Assembly (NCBI GenBank): GCA_013398275.1
Contig: VZSE01013530.1
Coordinates: 2,480,001 to 2,544,000, forward strand
DNA length: 64,000 nt
Origin: Promerops cafer
Lineage: Eukaryota > Chordata > Aves > Passeriformes > Nectariniidae
Reading direction: 5' to 3'
In this document: in pieces, positions 36,685-47,430 of the stretch
Numbering within the stretch: position 1 is the stretch's first letter
Layout of the letters: each line of letters starts with the position of its first letter
Translations under genes and position numbers: made by a program
Notes under the pieces: generated by a model
What the model saw: the letters and a program-made list of their open reading frames with translations, nothing else
Told to the model about the DNA's origin: nothing
The model's database searches: none

Positions 36685-39600
36685 GTGAGTTGAGATTGCT
36701 GTAATGCAGCTGGGGTTGACTGGGATTAGGCATCAAATAATGAATTCTTGAAATTCACTTGAACATAAATAATGCTGAGGGTTTTTCCCCTCTAGTTTTA
36801 TGAAGAATGATGGTAATGTGGACAGTTATGACTATTATAAAATATGGAATTAGGTGTGCATTAAGAGACATATATTGAAGTAGTTGGAGGTTTCAGAAAG
36901 AATCATAAAATCATTAAGGTTTGAAAAGAGCTCTAAGATCATCAAGTACAACCATCAACCCAGCACCATTAGAAAGTTAAAATAGTTTATTTCACAAACT
37001 ATTTTTAAACATCTTTATCTATAGCTTTGCTTTCTTTTTGGTGTATATACCTTAAAGTAAGACATCAGGAAAAAATGGATCAAGTGTATACAGCAGGTTG
37101 TAAAATGCCCTTTTACCTACAGTTTCTGAAATCACAAACTCCTTCGAGCTCATGTCTTCCACTTTAAACACCCTATTTCGTACCTGAACACTTTCTGCTG
37201 CACTGGACTAAGAACACGGTTGAATTTTTCTTGTTTTTCCTCTTTTCCACGTGAAGTTTTCACCAAGCAGCTGGATGCACACCCGCCCCAACAACAGCAC
37301 CGACACTGGGCGCAGCTGTGCAGCGGGAACCCCACCAACCGGATCCGCGGCTGCGACAGATACGGCTGCGGCAACTTCGGTGCTGACAGGTAACGCGGCT
37401 GCCTGGGCACCAGGGGTCACCTGGCTTTGCTAAATTAAATGTTCAGGCAGGAGAAAGAGTACAGTGACACAGAGCTGACACTCAGAGTGAGAGAATACTG
37501 TTGTCTGCAGGACCTCTTACTGATTTTTGGGATATTCCTCGGCAATCTTACAGCACAGTGATACCACTGCTGACAACAGATGCAGGGTGAAGGAGTGGGA
37601 CTGTTACATGAATTACAGACAGAGTAAAGGAAATGGAAGTATTTCAAGGATTTGTGTCGTTCACCCTTGTTGCTTATACTCCAGAAATTTAACTAACACT
37701 CAGCAACAGCTTACAGGAAGCTGAGTAGATTCAATTACACAAACTAAAAATCTGTCAACATCGCTGTCTTTAAGCAGGGACCTCATACAACAACAGGTTA
37801 TAGTTCTCTGAAAAAATGCTTTTTTATGTAGAATGACTCCTGCATTTTCTTGTCATCTCCTCTCCCAGGCTCTAAAAGTGTCCATCTTCATGGTGCAACT
37901 TCCACATTTCTAAGTGAGAAAATGCCAGCTAAGATTCTATTTTATGTGGCACAGATGTTTTATGGGGTAAAAAAATCATACTTTTCTATAACAGTTTGAA
38001 ATACCCCATGAACTTGGGAAAATAAAAAATAAGCTTAAATTTGAAATTTCATCCCACTCTGCAGTTCAGAGTAATGCTAACAATTTGCAACAACAAAAAA
38101 AAAGATGCTTCAAACCTGCTACTTCTGTCCAATTTCATTGCAGGTAAAAAATTTTTGTTAGACAAGCTTTAGCTATCATCCTGCATTAAGTGACCAAGTG
38201 ATACATAACATTAACCTTGAGAGATGCCCCTAATTATGTATTTCTGCCCCTCCAGGAACAGTGGCAAAGGAAAGCACGTGGGTGTGGATGTCATCTGTTC
38301 TGACGGAGCCACGGTGTACGCTCCTTTCAGCGGGCAGCTCTCGGGCCCCATCCGCTTCTTCCACAATGGAAATGCCATTGACGATGGAGTCCAGATCAGG
38401 GGATCAGGCAAGTAATGGACAGCAGGTGTGCCGTGAGGCATGCACAAATAATCACTTCATTTGCTTGAGCAAGGCTGCTGTGGTTCTTCAATTCAAGCAC
38501 AGTGTTGATTAATCTTACATCCTCTCTGGTACGCTCAAATATTGGAAGACGGCACCAGCAGGATGCAGTCCTTTCCTATGCTTTTCTTGGAGAGGAGGGA
38601 AGAAAGGAGTTGAAAAACAGGTAGCAGGAAAATAACAACCCTAAATCAAAAAATAGGAAATGGTAAAAATAAAGCACCGGAAATATATCCTCAGTTTTGC
38701 TGAGAGGATGTTTTCCTGTCTCTATTTTCCAACTCCCTTTTTTCCTTTTTGCCCTGGCAAATATAGTAATTTTGATTTCACCATTGTTGGTACCTTGACT
38801 ACATTTCTGCTTCATCCTAACAGTCCCCAGTAAGAGGGGATGCTTCTTGCTCACCCCAGGAGCAGATGCAGCTGATGTTTCCTGACCTCACTTCCTCTCC
38901 CGTCTCTCCCAGGTTACTGTGTGAAGCTCGTCTGCATTCACCCCATCCGGTACCACGGCCAAATCCGCAGGGGGCAACAACTCGGGAAAATGCTGCCGAT
39001 GCAAAAAGTATATCCTGGCATTATTTCTCATATCCACGTTGAGAACTGCGACCACTCTGATCCTACTCATCTGCTTACGCCTGGTAAAAAAACCCTTAAC
39101 AACAGAAAACGCAACTCAAAACAAGAGTAGATTTGCAATCTAGGACCTGTGATACTCTTTCTGGATTTTTGTATTTAAAGCATGTTTCTTCTATGAAATA
39201 ACCCTAATCTAGAAACATTACCATACAGCTTGGGTCTAAGTTCCATTTACATTTCCTAAAGAATTACAAATTTTATGGAGAAAAATCCAACTACAAGCAT
39301 GGGATCTAATGTCAGTATGTCCGTACCTAACTGTAAATCAAACACAGTAGTTGCAAACATGCAAGTGTTAAAACAATCTAGAAGTTAACTTTGATGTGCT
39401 GTGTTCCTGTGTTTTAAAGCTGTTCCACCATCGCCACAACAGGACGGGCGCTGGGCTGCAGTGTGTGCTGGGAACCCTACCAATGAGATAAGAGGCTGTG
39501 ATAAGTATGGCTGTGGATACTATGGAGCTCCAAGGTAACACAAGAATTGGAACACACAGGGTTTTTTTGTACTTCCACTGAAGTAAGAGTTAAACTTTGT

Positions 39601-40795
39601 TTAGGTCACATGAAAATTACAGCTTTGAAGGCTTAGATTGGACTTGAGAAACTTTTAGGCTGCCCACATTGCTCCTAACACCTCTCTGCGCGGAGCTTTT
39701 TATCAGACTAAGCCATGCCTGACCTGACCTAGTGTTGGGAACACTCCTGCCTGAAGTGGAAGATTGGACTTGATGTCCTCCACACAACCAGACTTTCTGT
39801 GACTCTATGGTTTTATTTAAAGACCTGGAAGACAGGCATTTTTCTCCAACTCTGACAGGTCATCCACCCTACATGACATTACCTCACCTACACCTTCGCA
39901 GATCCTTCAGCCAGTTTGCTGACACTATTTCTCTCCTAAGAGCCCGTTTCCAGATCTCACCCTGTGCTGCCTAACCTCCCTCTGTAGCACTGGGCCTGGC
40001 CAGAGATTTCTGTATCGATGTGTTTGTTTTCAGACGCAGCGGCAAAGGGAAGCACGCGGCAGTGGATGTCATCTGTGCTGACGGGGCGACCGTGTACGCC
40101 CCCTTCTCTGGCCAGCTCTCTGGGCCTGTTAAATTCTTCCACAATGGAAATGCCATTGATGATGGAGTCCAAATCAGGGGATCAGGTAAATAGCTATCTT
40201 TCATTTAATGTTTCTTTGTCTTGAGCTCATATAGGATGCATTACCTTGCAGTTAGCCAAGTAGTTTAGCCATGTTTTCTTCTATCCACTTACATACAGAA
40301 CTTTTTGCTCCTGCTACAATGCAAATAACTGAGTTCTGCAGAATGGCTTCAAGCTTTTCCCTTTCCTACAGCACAAATTCCCACCTTCTCCTTGCCTTCC
40401 ATCTTCCTGCTTCTACCGAGTCAATGACTCCAACCACTGCCTAAACTTTATGAGCACAGTATTTCTGCTACTTCAGTATATCCACTATTGCTGTCTCAGT
40501 GGAAAGCACAAGACAGACATTGTTAATATTTCTGAAATATAGTACAGAAGAACAAATGCTTCATCAGTCATCTGATGTTTTCACTCCTCTTGTTTTTTCA
40601 CCAGGATTCTGTGTAAAACTACTCTGTATACATCCAATAAGATACAATGGTGCAATTTCCAAGGGACAAGTCCTGGGGAGAATGTTGCCAATGCAAAAAG
40701 TATTTCCTGGGATCACATCTCATATTCACATTGAGAACTGCGACCACTCGGATCCTACAAGCAATCTTGAAAGGGGGAAAGGGCAAAGAGATTGA
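36639..40795 (+). CDS. LECT2: Myeloid protein 1 (MIM-1), tandem LECT2-domain protein, 7 exons
   Basis: The product is a secreted leukocyte protein built from two LECT2 domains (M23-peptidase-like fold, catalytically inactive), as in chicken MIM-1; mammalian LECT2 has one domain. Coding exons are 36639-36684, 37257-37389, 38256-38407, 38913-39083, 39420-39534, 40034-40185 and 40605-40795. Together they give 960 bases, or 319 residues, close to the 326 of chicken MIM-1 as I recall it. A short hydrophobic signal peptide covers about residues 1-16. Domain 1 (about 32-162) and domain 2 (about 178-308) each keep the zinc-type motif H-x3-D (H67/D71; H213/D217), a later HIHxENC (H152; H298) and six conserved cysteines. 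Every join keeps frame (phases 1,2,1,1,2,1). Intron 3 needs a GC donor. AATAAA follows 23 bases after the stop. Some bird annotations may call this gene MIM1. Confidence 0.93.
36898..36970 (-). mobile_element. CR1 3'-end fragment in LECT2 intron 1
   Basis: AATCATAAAATCATTAAGGT followed by AAGATCATCAAGTACAACCA is the reverse complement of a CR1 3' tail. Confidence 0.75.
37257..37389 (+). CDS. LECT2: LECT2/MIM-1 exon 2 (domain 1, N-terminal part)
   Basis: The acceptor is GTGAAG at 37251-37256; the nearby AGs at 37267 and 37270 break the frame. The exon encodes a glutamine/histidine linker and then WAQLCSGNPTNRIRGCDRYG, the first half of a LECT2 domain. It ends in AG|GTAACG. Confidence 0.88.
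38256..38407 (+). CDS. LECT2: LECT2/MIM-1 exon 3 (domain 1, metal-site part, GC donor)
   Basis: This 152-base exon encodes GKGKHVGVDVICSDG through NAIDDGVQIRGS. Frame and comparison with exon 6 place its 3' end at TCAG|GCAAGT, so intron 3 begins GC rather than GT. Using the GTAATG four bases later would shift the frame into exon 4. Confidence 0.88.
38913..39083 (+). CDS. LECT2: LECT2/MIM-1 exon 4 (domain 1, C-terminal part)
   Basis: The exon follows a CTCTCCCAG acceptor and encodes YCVKLVCIHPIRYHGQ through SHIHVENCDHSDPT and a short linker. It ends in CCTG|GTAAAA at phase 1, which lets it join the second domain copy directly. Confidence 0.9.
39420..39534 (+). CDS. LECT2: LECT2/MIM-1 exon 5 (domain 2, N-terminal part)
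   Basis: The counterpart of exon 2. It encodes WAAVCAGNPTNEIRGCDKYG and the following cysteine, and ends in AAG|GTAACA, the same phase as exon 2. Confidence 0.9.
39700..39812 (+). mobile_element. CR1-like fragment in LECT2 intron 5
   Basis: TGACCTGACCTAGTGTTGGG, CTCCTGCCTGAAGTGGAAGA, TTGGACTTGATGTCCTCC and CTGTGACTCTATGG follow the order of a CR1 subfamily 3' end. It is diverged, so the 5' limit is approximate. Confidence 0.55.
40034..40185 (+). CDS. LECT2: LECT2/MIM-1 exon 6 (domain 2, metal-site part)
   Basis: The counterpart of exon 3, again exactly 152 bases, encoding GKGKHAAVDVICADG through NAIDDGVQIRGS. It ends in the standard donor TCAG|GTAAAT, in contrast to the GC donor of exon 3. 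Confidence 0.92.
40605..40795 (+). CDS. LECT2: LECT2/MIM-1 exon 7 (domain 2, C-terminal part, stop)
   Basis: The counterpart of exon 4. It encodes FCVKLLCIHPIRYNGA through SHIHIENCDHSDPT, then a polar tail (SNLERGKGQRD) and TGA at 40793-40795. Confidence 0.92.
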
Positions 40796-40817
40796 AATGG
40801 AAACACAGTAAATTCCA

Positions 40818-40823
40818 AATAAA
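40818..40823 (+). terminator. LECT2: LECT2/MIM-1 polyadenylation signal
   Basis: A canonical AATAAA lies 23 bases after the stop codon, followed by a T-rich stretch near 40843. This implies a very short 3' UTR. Confidence 0.8.
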
Positions 40824-40824
40824 T

Positions 40825-41976
40825 CCATCTCAGCATCCAAAAGTTGTTTTTTTCTTCCCATGCACAGCAGTTCATACTATCACCTATTCAATACTTTGAG
40901 CCTTAGACAAGCAGTGTCTGTTGGATGGCAACAGGGACTCTCAAAACAAAAAAAGATTTGAGTTTTTGTTGCATTTACCAGAGAATCGGGAAATCAGCAA
41001 TGACTAGCTATAAGCTTTCTCAAAGTCTGAAAAATAAGCTAAAATGCAAAGTGCTCACTCCCTCCTGTGGCAGAGAAGGTGCATTCCTGTCAGCTTCTCC
41101 CCCAACCACCAGCTGGCCTTTTTTCAGACTGGGGAGAAGAACAAATGCTCTAAAAAAATCAGCGTATCAAAAATCCCAGCATTCGTCAATGCAGGCCTAT
41201 TTAACTGGAAGCTTGGAGCTGGAGCAAGCTGACATTCAACAGCTGCATTTGATTACCTTAAAGGTCTCTTCCAACCTTAGTGGCTTCACAGAAACACTGC
41301 CTTAGTGACAGGGATTGAGAGAGGGACAATCTTCAAAGCAGCCTTTTAAGAGCTTCCCCCTGAACTGTAACTCTGTCACCGGGGTTTACAAATGCACAAA
41401 CTCTGTTCTGTTGGCTGGAGAGACACACAGGACTCCAGGACTTCCCAACTCACAAGCTTTGTCCACACTCCATTTTACGTGGAGTGCATGGTTTGCAGGT
41501 CAGAAATAAGGTTTCAGGCACAAACATGAAATGACAATGACTAATTTGCCATTCTCCAGTCTCTCCCAAGGTTTGTCATATACATGGCTTCTAGCAGGAG
41601 AACCCCAACAGTACACAATGCAACAGATGGATGAGTCTAGTATCAGTGCATGGATTAAACCACTTTATTACATTTCCATTTGAAGCAAACCACACATCTT
41701 GAACCAAATACTGTTTGGAAATATTTCAGTTTTGTGTTTAAATTATAATCCTGTAGATTATGGAAGTGGTCAGCTCACAGCCTCTACTAACCAGAGCCAG
41801 ATAGATGATTCTTAACTGTGCAACAGCAATAAAGCATTACTGAATCAGGTCTGTGTGGTACTTTGAATTCTTGGGCTTCCAGCTGGGAACAAGTGTGTCC
41901 AAGAAAAGGGTGGTTTAACCCTTTAGCTGTTGTTTTGTGGAAGTGGGGAAGAAACTCACTTACTCTCTGCTGTGAA
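40825..41976. other. Intergenic between convergent LECT2 and FBXL21
   Basis: AT-rich sequence. A very short CR1-like piece (TTAAAGGTCTCTTCCAACCT, about 41259-41278) is the only repeat trace. TTTATT at 41664-41669 would be an AATAAA on the minus strand, but it is probably too far from FBXL21 to be its signal. No exon was seen. Confidence 0.5.
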
Positions 41977-42437
41977 TGCACTGGTTCTGGCTGGGGTAGT
42001 TCATTTGCTTCACAGGAGCTAGAATGGAGCTGTGGATTTGTACTGGAAACAGCACTGGTACCATGGGATGTTTTTGCTGTAGCTGAGCAGTGCCTACACA
42101 GAGCCCAGCCCTGCCCCACAGGCAGGAGGCTGAGGGTGCAGTCTGGGAGGTGACAGGGACAGGAGAGCTGCGCCCAGCTGACCCAAGGGACATTCCATAC
42201 TGTATGACATCAGGCTCAGCACATAAAGCTGGGGGAAGAAGGAGGAAGGGGGGCATTTATGGGTGATGGAGCCCTGCTTTCTTTTCTGGGGGTTGGCTGC
42301 CTGTGTGGCTCTTGCTTTACTATTAAACTCTTTATATCCAGCCATGAGTCTTCTCACTTTCACCTTCGGATTCTCTCCCCCATCCCTCTGGCTGTGAGGG
42401 GCTTGGCTCAGCTGACAGCCAGGGTTAAGCCACGACA
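41977..42437 (+). mobile_element. Solo LTR of an avian endogenous retrovirus
   Basis: A complete-looking LTR of 461 bases starts TGCACTGGTTCTGGCTGG and ends AAGCCACGACA (TG...CA). It contains a CATAAA box (42222-42227) and, about 100 bases on, an ATTAAA signal (42322-42327) within CTTTACTATTAAACTC. The block order, including TTCTCACTTTCACCTTC and TTCTCTCCCCCATCCCTC, matches a very common avian LTR type that I recall as ERVL-like. The flanks GTGAA (41972-41976) and GTGAC (42438-42442) look like a 5-base target duplication with one change. No internal region adjoins it. Confidence 0.8.
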
Positions 42438-42442
42438 GTGAC

Positions 42443-43763
42443 AACCACCACCAGCAAATTCAAGAATTAGACTTCTCATTATCAACAGGAAGATGGAACA
42501 AGTGTGGCACCAGGATCATTACAGCAAAAATTTATATACAATGCATTTAAGTTTACAGTGTGCAAAATGTTAACACAAAAATACATACTCTAATTTACAT
42601 CAACTCACCATGCCTTTCCCCTTTTAAGAAAATAAATATAATACAATCTTTCTCAAAAAACAATTAATAGCAACAAGTATAAACAGTCCTGAATTAAGTA
42701 GTTCAGGATTACCTCCAGCAAGTCTTTCTCTAGAAATCACAAAGCTCTGTAATATACAGGTAGATTACTACAGTCCATTTTGGCATCTAAGTGACAATTT
42801 TAAGTGCTCTAAATCCTTGATTCCAAATAGAAATGGATCAAAGACAATTGTATTGCATTTGATCTTTCCTTCTTACTAGCCACATTTATGAAATCCTTCT
42901 TATTTCTCAGCAATGAAAGCATGCAACAGATTTCAGACATCAGTCTTTGATTACAAAGACTTGAGCCCAAATCCAAAGCTATTCCTTATTGTCCTGACAG
43001 TTTCCAAAGTACTTTATTACTCACTCAAGCAATCAATCTAGAACCAAACTTATAATTAGTTCTTTTAACAAAATCTCTTTCCCATCCTTTTAACGCATAA
43101 GACAAAAACAACATACTGTACAATGCATTCCCTAATTTCTGTAATCTGACAAAATTACTTAAAGTGCAATTCAAAACTGGAAAGATTTTTGTAAGCATAA
43201 GCTTATTGACATTTTATTATACTGCAACGAATTTAAGCTAGATTATATCTGATTAACCCGGGATAGTGTATTTTAATATACAAGCTTTTACAATTAAAAC
43301 ATGAATTATTTAAAAAAACAGCTATATAAAACATCATGGCAAATAATACTGTACTCAAAGTTCTATTCAGCTTTCCACAGATAGATTTCCTAAAGGAAAA
43401 GAGCTTCTCTATTCCTCTTCTGACTAGATCAGAAAGAGTAAACAAAGACATAAAAAAAACCCAAAAAACCACTTTAAAGTAAATGGAATGTTTAAACTGA
43501 AGCTCAGAGAAGCCCAAATTCACTGAAGTTTGAAGCACCTGTAAACCACAGACATACTTTCAGAACTGTTAAGTACACTTAAATCTATTTTCTATTTCAA
43601 TATATAATTAATATTGTAGAGTGTTTTCCTGTTAGTCTAATAGAGCTTTCTTCAAGGAAGAAAAACTCAAAATCTGGAAGAAAGTTTTCACATTTAATTT
43701 TTAAATTTTTCATTTGCATAGAAAGCAACACCCCGATTCCACCATTTTATCCACCCGGAGAAT
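42443..43763 (-). other. FBXL21: Presumed FBXL21 3' UTR and downstream sequence
   Basis: AT-rich sequence after the FBXL21 stop. AATAAA signals on the minus strand fall at 43218-43213 and 43018-43013, so a 3' UTR of about 0.55-0.75 kb is plausible. Nothing coding was seen. Confidence 0.5.
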
Positions 43764-44407
43764 TTACCACGTTGGCATCATATCAGGGAACCACATTCTT
43801 CCAAGGTGTTTGGAGACTTCCAGATGAAGCTGATCTAAGCTGTAATCGCTATCTGGAATCAGCACCTCCTCCATTATGGAAAGCTGAGTAAGCCTGCCCC
43901 CACACATCTTCACAAATTCAATAAAACCTCTGCAGGTGACTTCGCACTCCCCCAGCCCCATGGCCGTTAGGTTCTTACAGCGCTCAGCGATCTGGATGAG
44001 CTCCTCGTCCAGAGGCTGAAGGCCATTGGCGCACACGACCAGCTCGATCAGCCTGGGGCAGTTCATGCCGATGCGACCCAGCATTGCCTTGCTCACTGCA
44101 CGACCGAAGTACAGGTGTGTAACAGGCGTCTCCTCTCTGAAGAAAGCATCAAATTCATCCTCATACAAAAAGAAATACATCACAATGTTGACTTTGGGGG
44201 AGTGTTTGACAAGGGCATCCCAGCTTTGCTTTTTAATGGTGTGAAATTGAACTTGTCCGGGATTTTCACTCACGACGTCAATGCGAAGGTGCTCGAGATC
44301 AACGTGTTTTTCACTTGAAAGAGCCAGCAGCAGTTCATCACTTAGTATGTAGTAGTTCAAAGCCAGCTCCTTGAGTCCATGACACTGATCAGCCACACAA
44401 AGAATGC
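43764..44407 (-). CDS. FBXL21: FBXL21 coding exon 4 (C-terminal LRRs, stop)
   Basis: The exon begins after TTCCTCAG with ILCVADQCHGLKELALNY. It carries the C-terminal leucine-rich repeats, the conserved ELVVCANGLQPLDEELIQ block and the terminal MMPTW, and ends with TAA at 43766-43764. Confidence 0.95.
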
Positions 44408-47400
44408 CTGAGGAACAAAAAAATTTACTCTCTAAAATGAAAAGCTAATATAAGCACAGTTGTTCTCTGTAAAGTTGGCTTGAGTTTTCATGCTTATATC
44501 CAAACCCCATGAAATACCCAAGTTCTAGGTATCCACAACCTTTTACAGGGTTTTAGCCATTAACATTTCACAGTAACAGACACAAGTCACATTCATCTTG
44601 GATCTGCATATCTCCTCTTAGCCCCTCCCTATGCAGGATTTCCTCAGCTTTGAAGAAGCAACCGAAATCAAGTCCGATTCAGCTGAAGTTGCCACCATTC
44701 CCTTCCCTGTTACTCATTCCTTCAACTTTCAACTATTTAAATCACCACCACGCAGTTTAACAGCTACAACCTTCCGTGAATTAAGACCTAAATAACATTA
44801 ACTCCTCCTAATCTGCTGGAATATGAAGTACACAGATTGAGTCACCTTTTGTGGACTCCAGAAAAGAATACAGGAACAGACCAGACCCAGACTCCCTTTC
44901 CCCAGCACTAAGCTTTCAGGAGAAAGGCAAGTGAGAAGGGACCCTGAAGCCCTCTGAACTTTCAGCAAGGCTGTATTTTGAAGGGAGTCCTCCACTCCAA
45001 TGAGTGGAGGAAGTTACCAGTCCCAGATCTGGACACATGAGGGCACTATGGAAACACTCACAGTCTTACACCACAGGTTTCTGAAATTTGTACACACTCA
45101 CAGCACCTTACAAAACAATTACTGACAACTGTCTTAATCTCCTTTATCCTACCAAGCAGTAGCTGATTCATGGATCAGGGATTCTGTGGTGTTCCCACTG
45201 AACACTGGTTAGTTAAGTTTACAAATCTGCATACATTAAGGAGCACCCATTTGGTTACCCTCACATAGTAAAGCAATGAACATCACGTCCTTTGAGCATG
45301 TGTGAAAGGCTTGCACTGATTTTGGAGGCTTTTCCTCCTCAATGCATATTAGCAGAGGTAGCAAAGCACCTGGAGAGAATGAAAAAACGTCCCCAGGATT
45401 CCAGAAGATGCAGTCAAGTGAGTAGCATCCTCACCTTCATCAACCCAACTCATTCACTAACAACCTTCTTCTTCACCTTCCAACTGTCTAAACTCAAGAC
45501 TAAGTCAATTATGATACTTTACGACTCCATTTCTCACATACACTCAGTACTCACCAGCAGGTGAAACATGAGGACAGCTGCTCATTTTTAGCAGTTTTAG
45601 AGTATCACTGTTGTTAGCAACAAGAACCTTCAAGGAAGGATCATCAAGGGGTGTGTCATCTATCTTGATTGATGATAATGACTTGGAGTTCACAAAAACT
45701 ACTGTCAGTGCTGATGCAAAATGAGCCTATTTGGAGAAATTGAAAGAGGGAAAAAAATTCTTATGAAAAGATGGGCAAAACTTCAGTGCTTTAACCTCAC
45801 GTTCTACACAGAAAGTACAAAAATAAACACTTCCCATGGATCCCCTTTTTCATGTAAAAAAGGAATATTTCAACATAAACAGAGGGGACCTTTGTTTAAA
45901 AACATGCTGCTGCATGTGACAAAATTAACCTTACACTCATTGTTTATCTACTCTGATTTATCATTTCACTGTAATACATTAATAACTACAGGGATAACTA
46001 GACACAGTGATGAGCCTGAAGTATCTGGAGTATTTCTGCAGAAAGAAGAAATTATCTTTATTTTCCAGAAAATAAGTCTTCTGTTTCTTCAAAGTAACTA
46101 GAGACTGTTTCATAAAAATTCCCATCAACTTAAGAACAGAACATTAAGAAAGCTAAAGTGGTTTAAGAGTGAATTAAAACATGCTAGTTACAGTTTGTAG
46201 AACCTTACCTTAGAGACATTCATGAAGCTTGGTTTTGCTGTAGAGATCAAACCCAGAGTCTTGATAGAACAGTTCACCAACTGAGAAAGAATGTCACAGG
46301 CTGCTTCTGCTGACTCAGTACTACTATCAACCTATAAAAGCAATTTAAAAATGGTGAAGTCATTCTGCAGTATTATTTAGACCACAGCACCGTGGATACC
46401 CAAGACTGCAGGTTCCACATCTACTCAGCTGTACTGCTCCCAGCTGCAATCATCACAGGCACAAAGTGCAACACTGACTGAAAATTTCAAGATCAGAATG
46501 AGTTCAGGGAAGTTACTATTAGAAAATTTTCCTGAGTGTGAGTGCTGGGTAATTCTAGTATGAACATATACCTTAAATCTAAGTCTTGTCTTCAGATAAC
46601 CTCATGTTAGTGCAATACTGTAACAGTACTGGTGCTATGATACACAGTGCTATACATGCATTTCTTTAAAACGCCGATTTTTAGAGCCCAAGAAAGACTC
46701 GACAAAGTCTTTGCTCCAGCAAACTAATCCATTTTATCTACATGGACAATACCTTTGCATCTTAAATAATGAACTGATTCAAAATTCATAAGCCTGAAGA
46801 GTAACTTTGAACAAATCTCTTACTCTGCCTCACCTTCCACCTCTGTTTTGCACAACATTCACTATTTCTTTACTCTGCAGAGTAGAGTGTAGAAAATTGG
46901 ATGAAACTGTCTGCACATGTGGAAATAAAATGTTGCAGTAGCTGCATTTTTAAACATAAGACTCGCCAGGTACAGCCCTTCAGGCAGCTGACACGGAGCA
47001 GCTGCATCCCTCGAGCTCGGTGACGTGACACTGACCCACCTCATCCACAGCTTACCTTGAAGCTGACGTACTGCAGATGGTCAGCGTGCCTCTTGATAAT
47101 CTGCTGAATGAGATCCGGATGTGTAGACTTTAAATAAGAAGTGGCTGGCTGACTAAGTTCAAATTCAAATCTCCTCCAGAGATCTGGGATGTGAAAAACT
47201 TCATTCCACCTTCGACAAACAGAAGATGCCCTGGCTCGATCCACTAAAGTCAGGAACTGAAAAACGCGCAGAATCACGTGGTGTGGAAGGCTGCCCCAGT
47301 CCATCAAGGTGCACGGGTCAGATTCCCCAAATCCTGAGCCATATAAACAAGTTTTCTGTTTTTTGCTTGTCTGTGATGTTCCAGGAGCTTCAGTTCCAGC

Positions 47401-47430
47401 CACCACCTTCTGTCCAGCTCTCTTCATCAT
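43764..47430 (-). CDS. FBXL21: FBXL21, cryptochrome-directed F-box/LRR protein, 4 coding exons
   Basis: This is the substrate-receptor subunit of an SCF (SKP1-CUL1-F-box) ubiquitin ligase. With its paralogue FBXL3 it controls cryptochrome (CRY1/2) stability in the circadian clock. Coding exons in gene order are 47430-47056, 46331-46209, 45726-45555 and 44407-43764; they total 1314 bases, or 437 residues plus TAA, close to FBXL3 (428). A basic stretch (SKKQK, residues 22-26) precedes the F-box (about 45-92, DWGSLPHHVILRVFQFL), and leucine-rich repeats fill the rest. The C-terminus ends MMPTW; in FBXL3 the final Trp inserts into the CRY cofactor pocket, and it is kept here. LECT2 and TGFBI as neighbours point to FBXL21 rather than FBXL3. 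Met at 47430 or 47427 could start translation. The frame is intact, unlike the decayed human copy. Confidence 0.92.
45555..45726 (-). CDS. FBXL21: FBXL21 coding exon 3
   Basis: This exon encodes ALTVVFVNSKSLSSIKIDD through LLKMSSCPHVSPA, which is leucine-rich repeat text. It begins after CAAATAG and ends one base into a glycine codon at GCTG|GTGAGT. Confidence 0.9.
46209..46331 (-). CDS. FBXL21: FBXL21 coding exon 2
   Basis: A 41-codon exon between TTTATAG and GTAAGG. It encodes VDSSTESAEAACDILSQL through LGLISTAKPSF, the linker and first leucine-rich repeat, closely matching FBXL3. It is phase 0 on both sides. Confidence 0.9.
47056..47430 (-). CDS. FBXL21: FBXL21 coding exon 1 (F-box)
   Basis: This exon carries the start (MMKRAGQK), the basic stretch and the F-box, through to QLQ-type helix ends at YVSFK. 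Its donor is TTCAAG|GTAAGC. Its 5' limit is probably at 47505 (TTTTTCTAG acceptor), so about 75 bases of 5' UTR precede the ATG in the same exon. That leader is open in frame, so a longer N-terminus supplied by an upstream exon cannot be excluded. Confidence 0.9.

Noticed and set aside
37150..37433. Open frames overlapping LECT2 exon 2 on both strands
   Set aside because: They are shadows of the real exon, caused by its high GC content.
38408..38420. Alternative GT donor (GTAATG) after LECT2 exon 3
   Set aside because: Using it adds four bases and shifts the frame into exon 4, destroying the conserved YCVKLVCIHP text.
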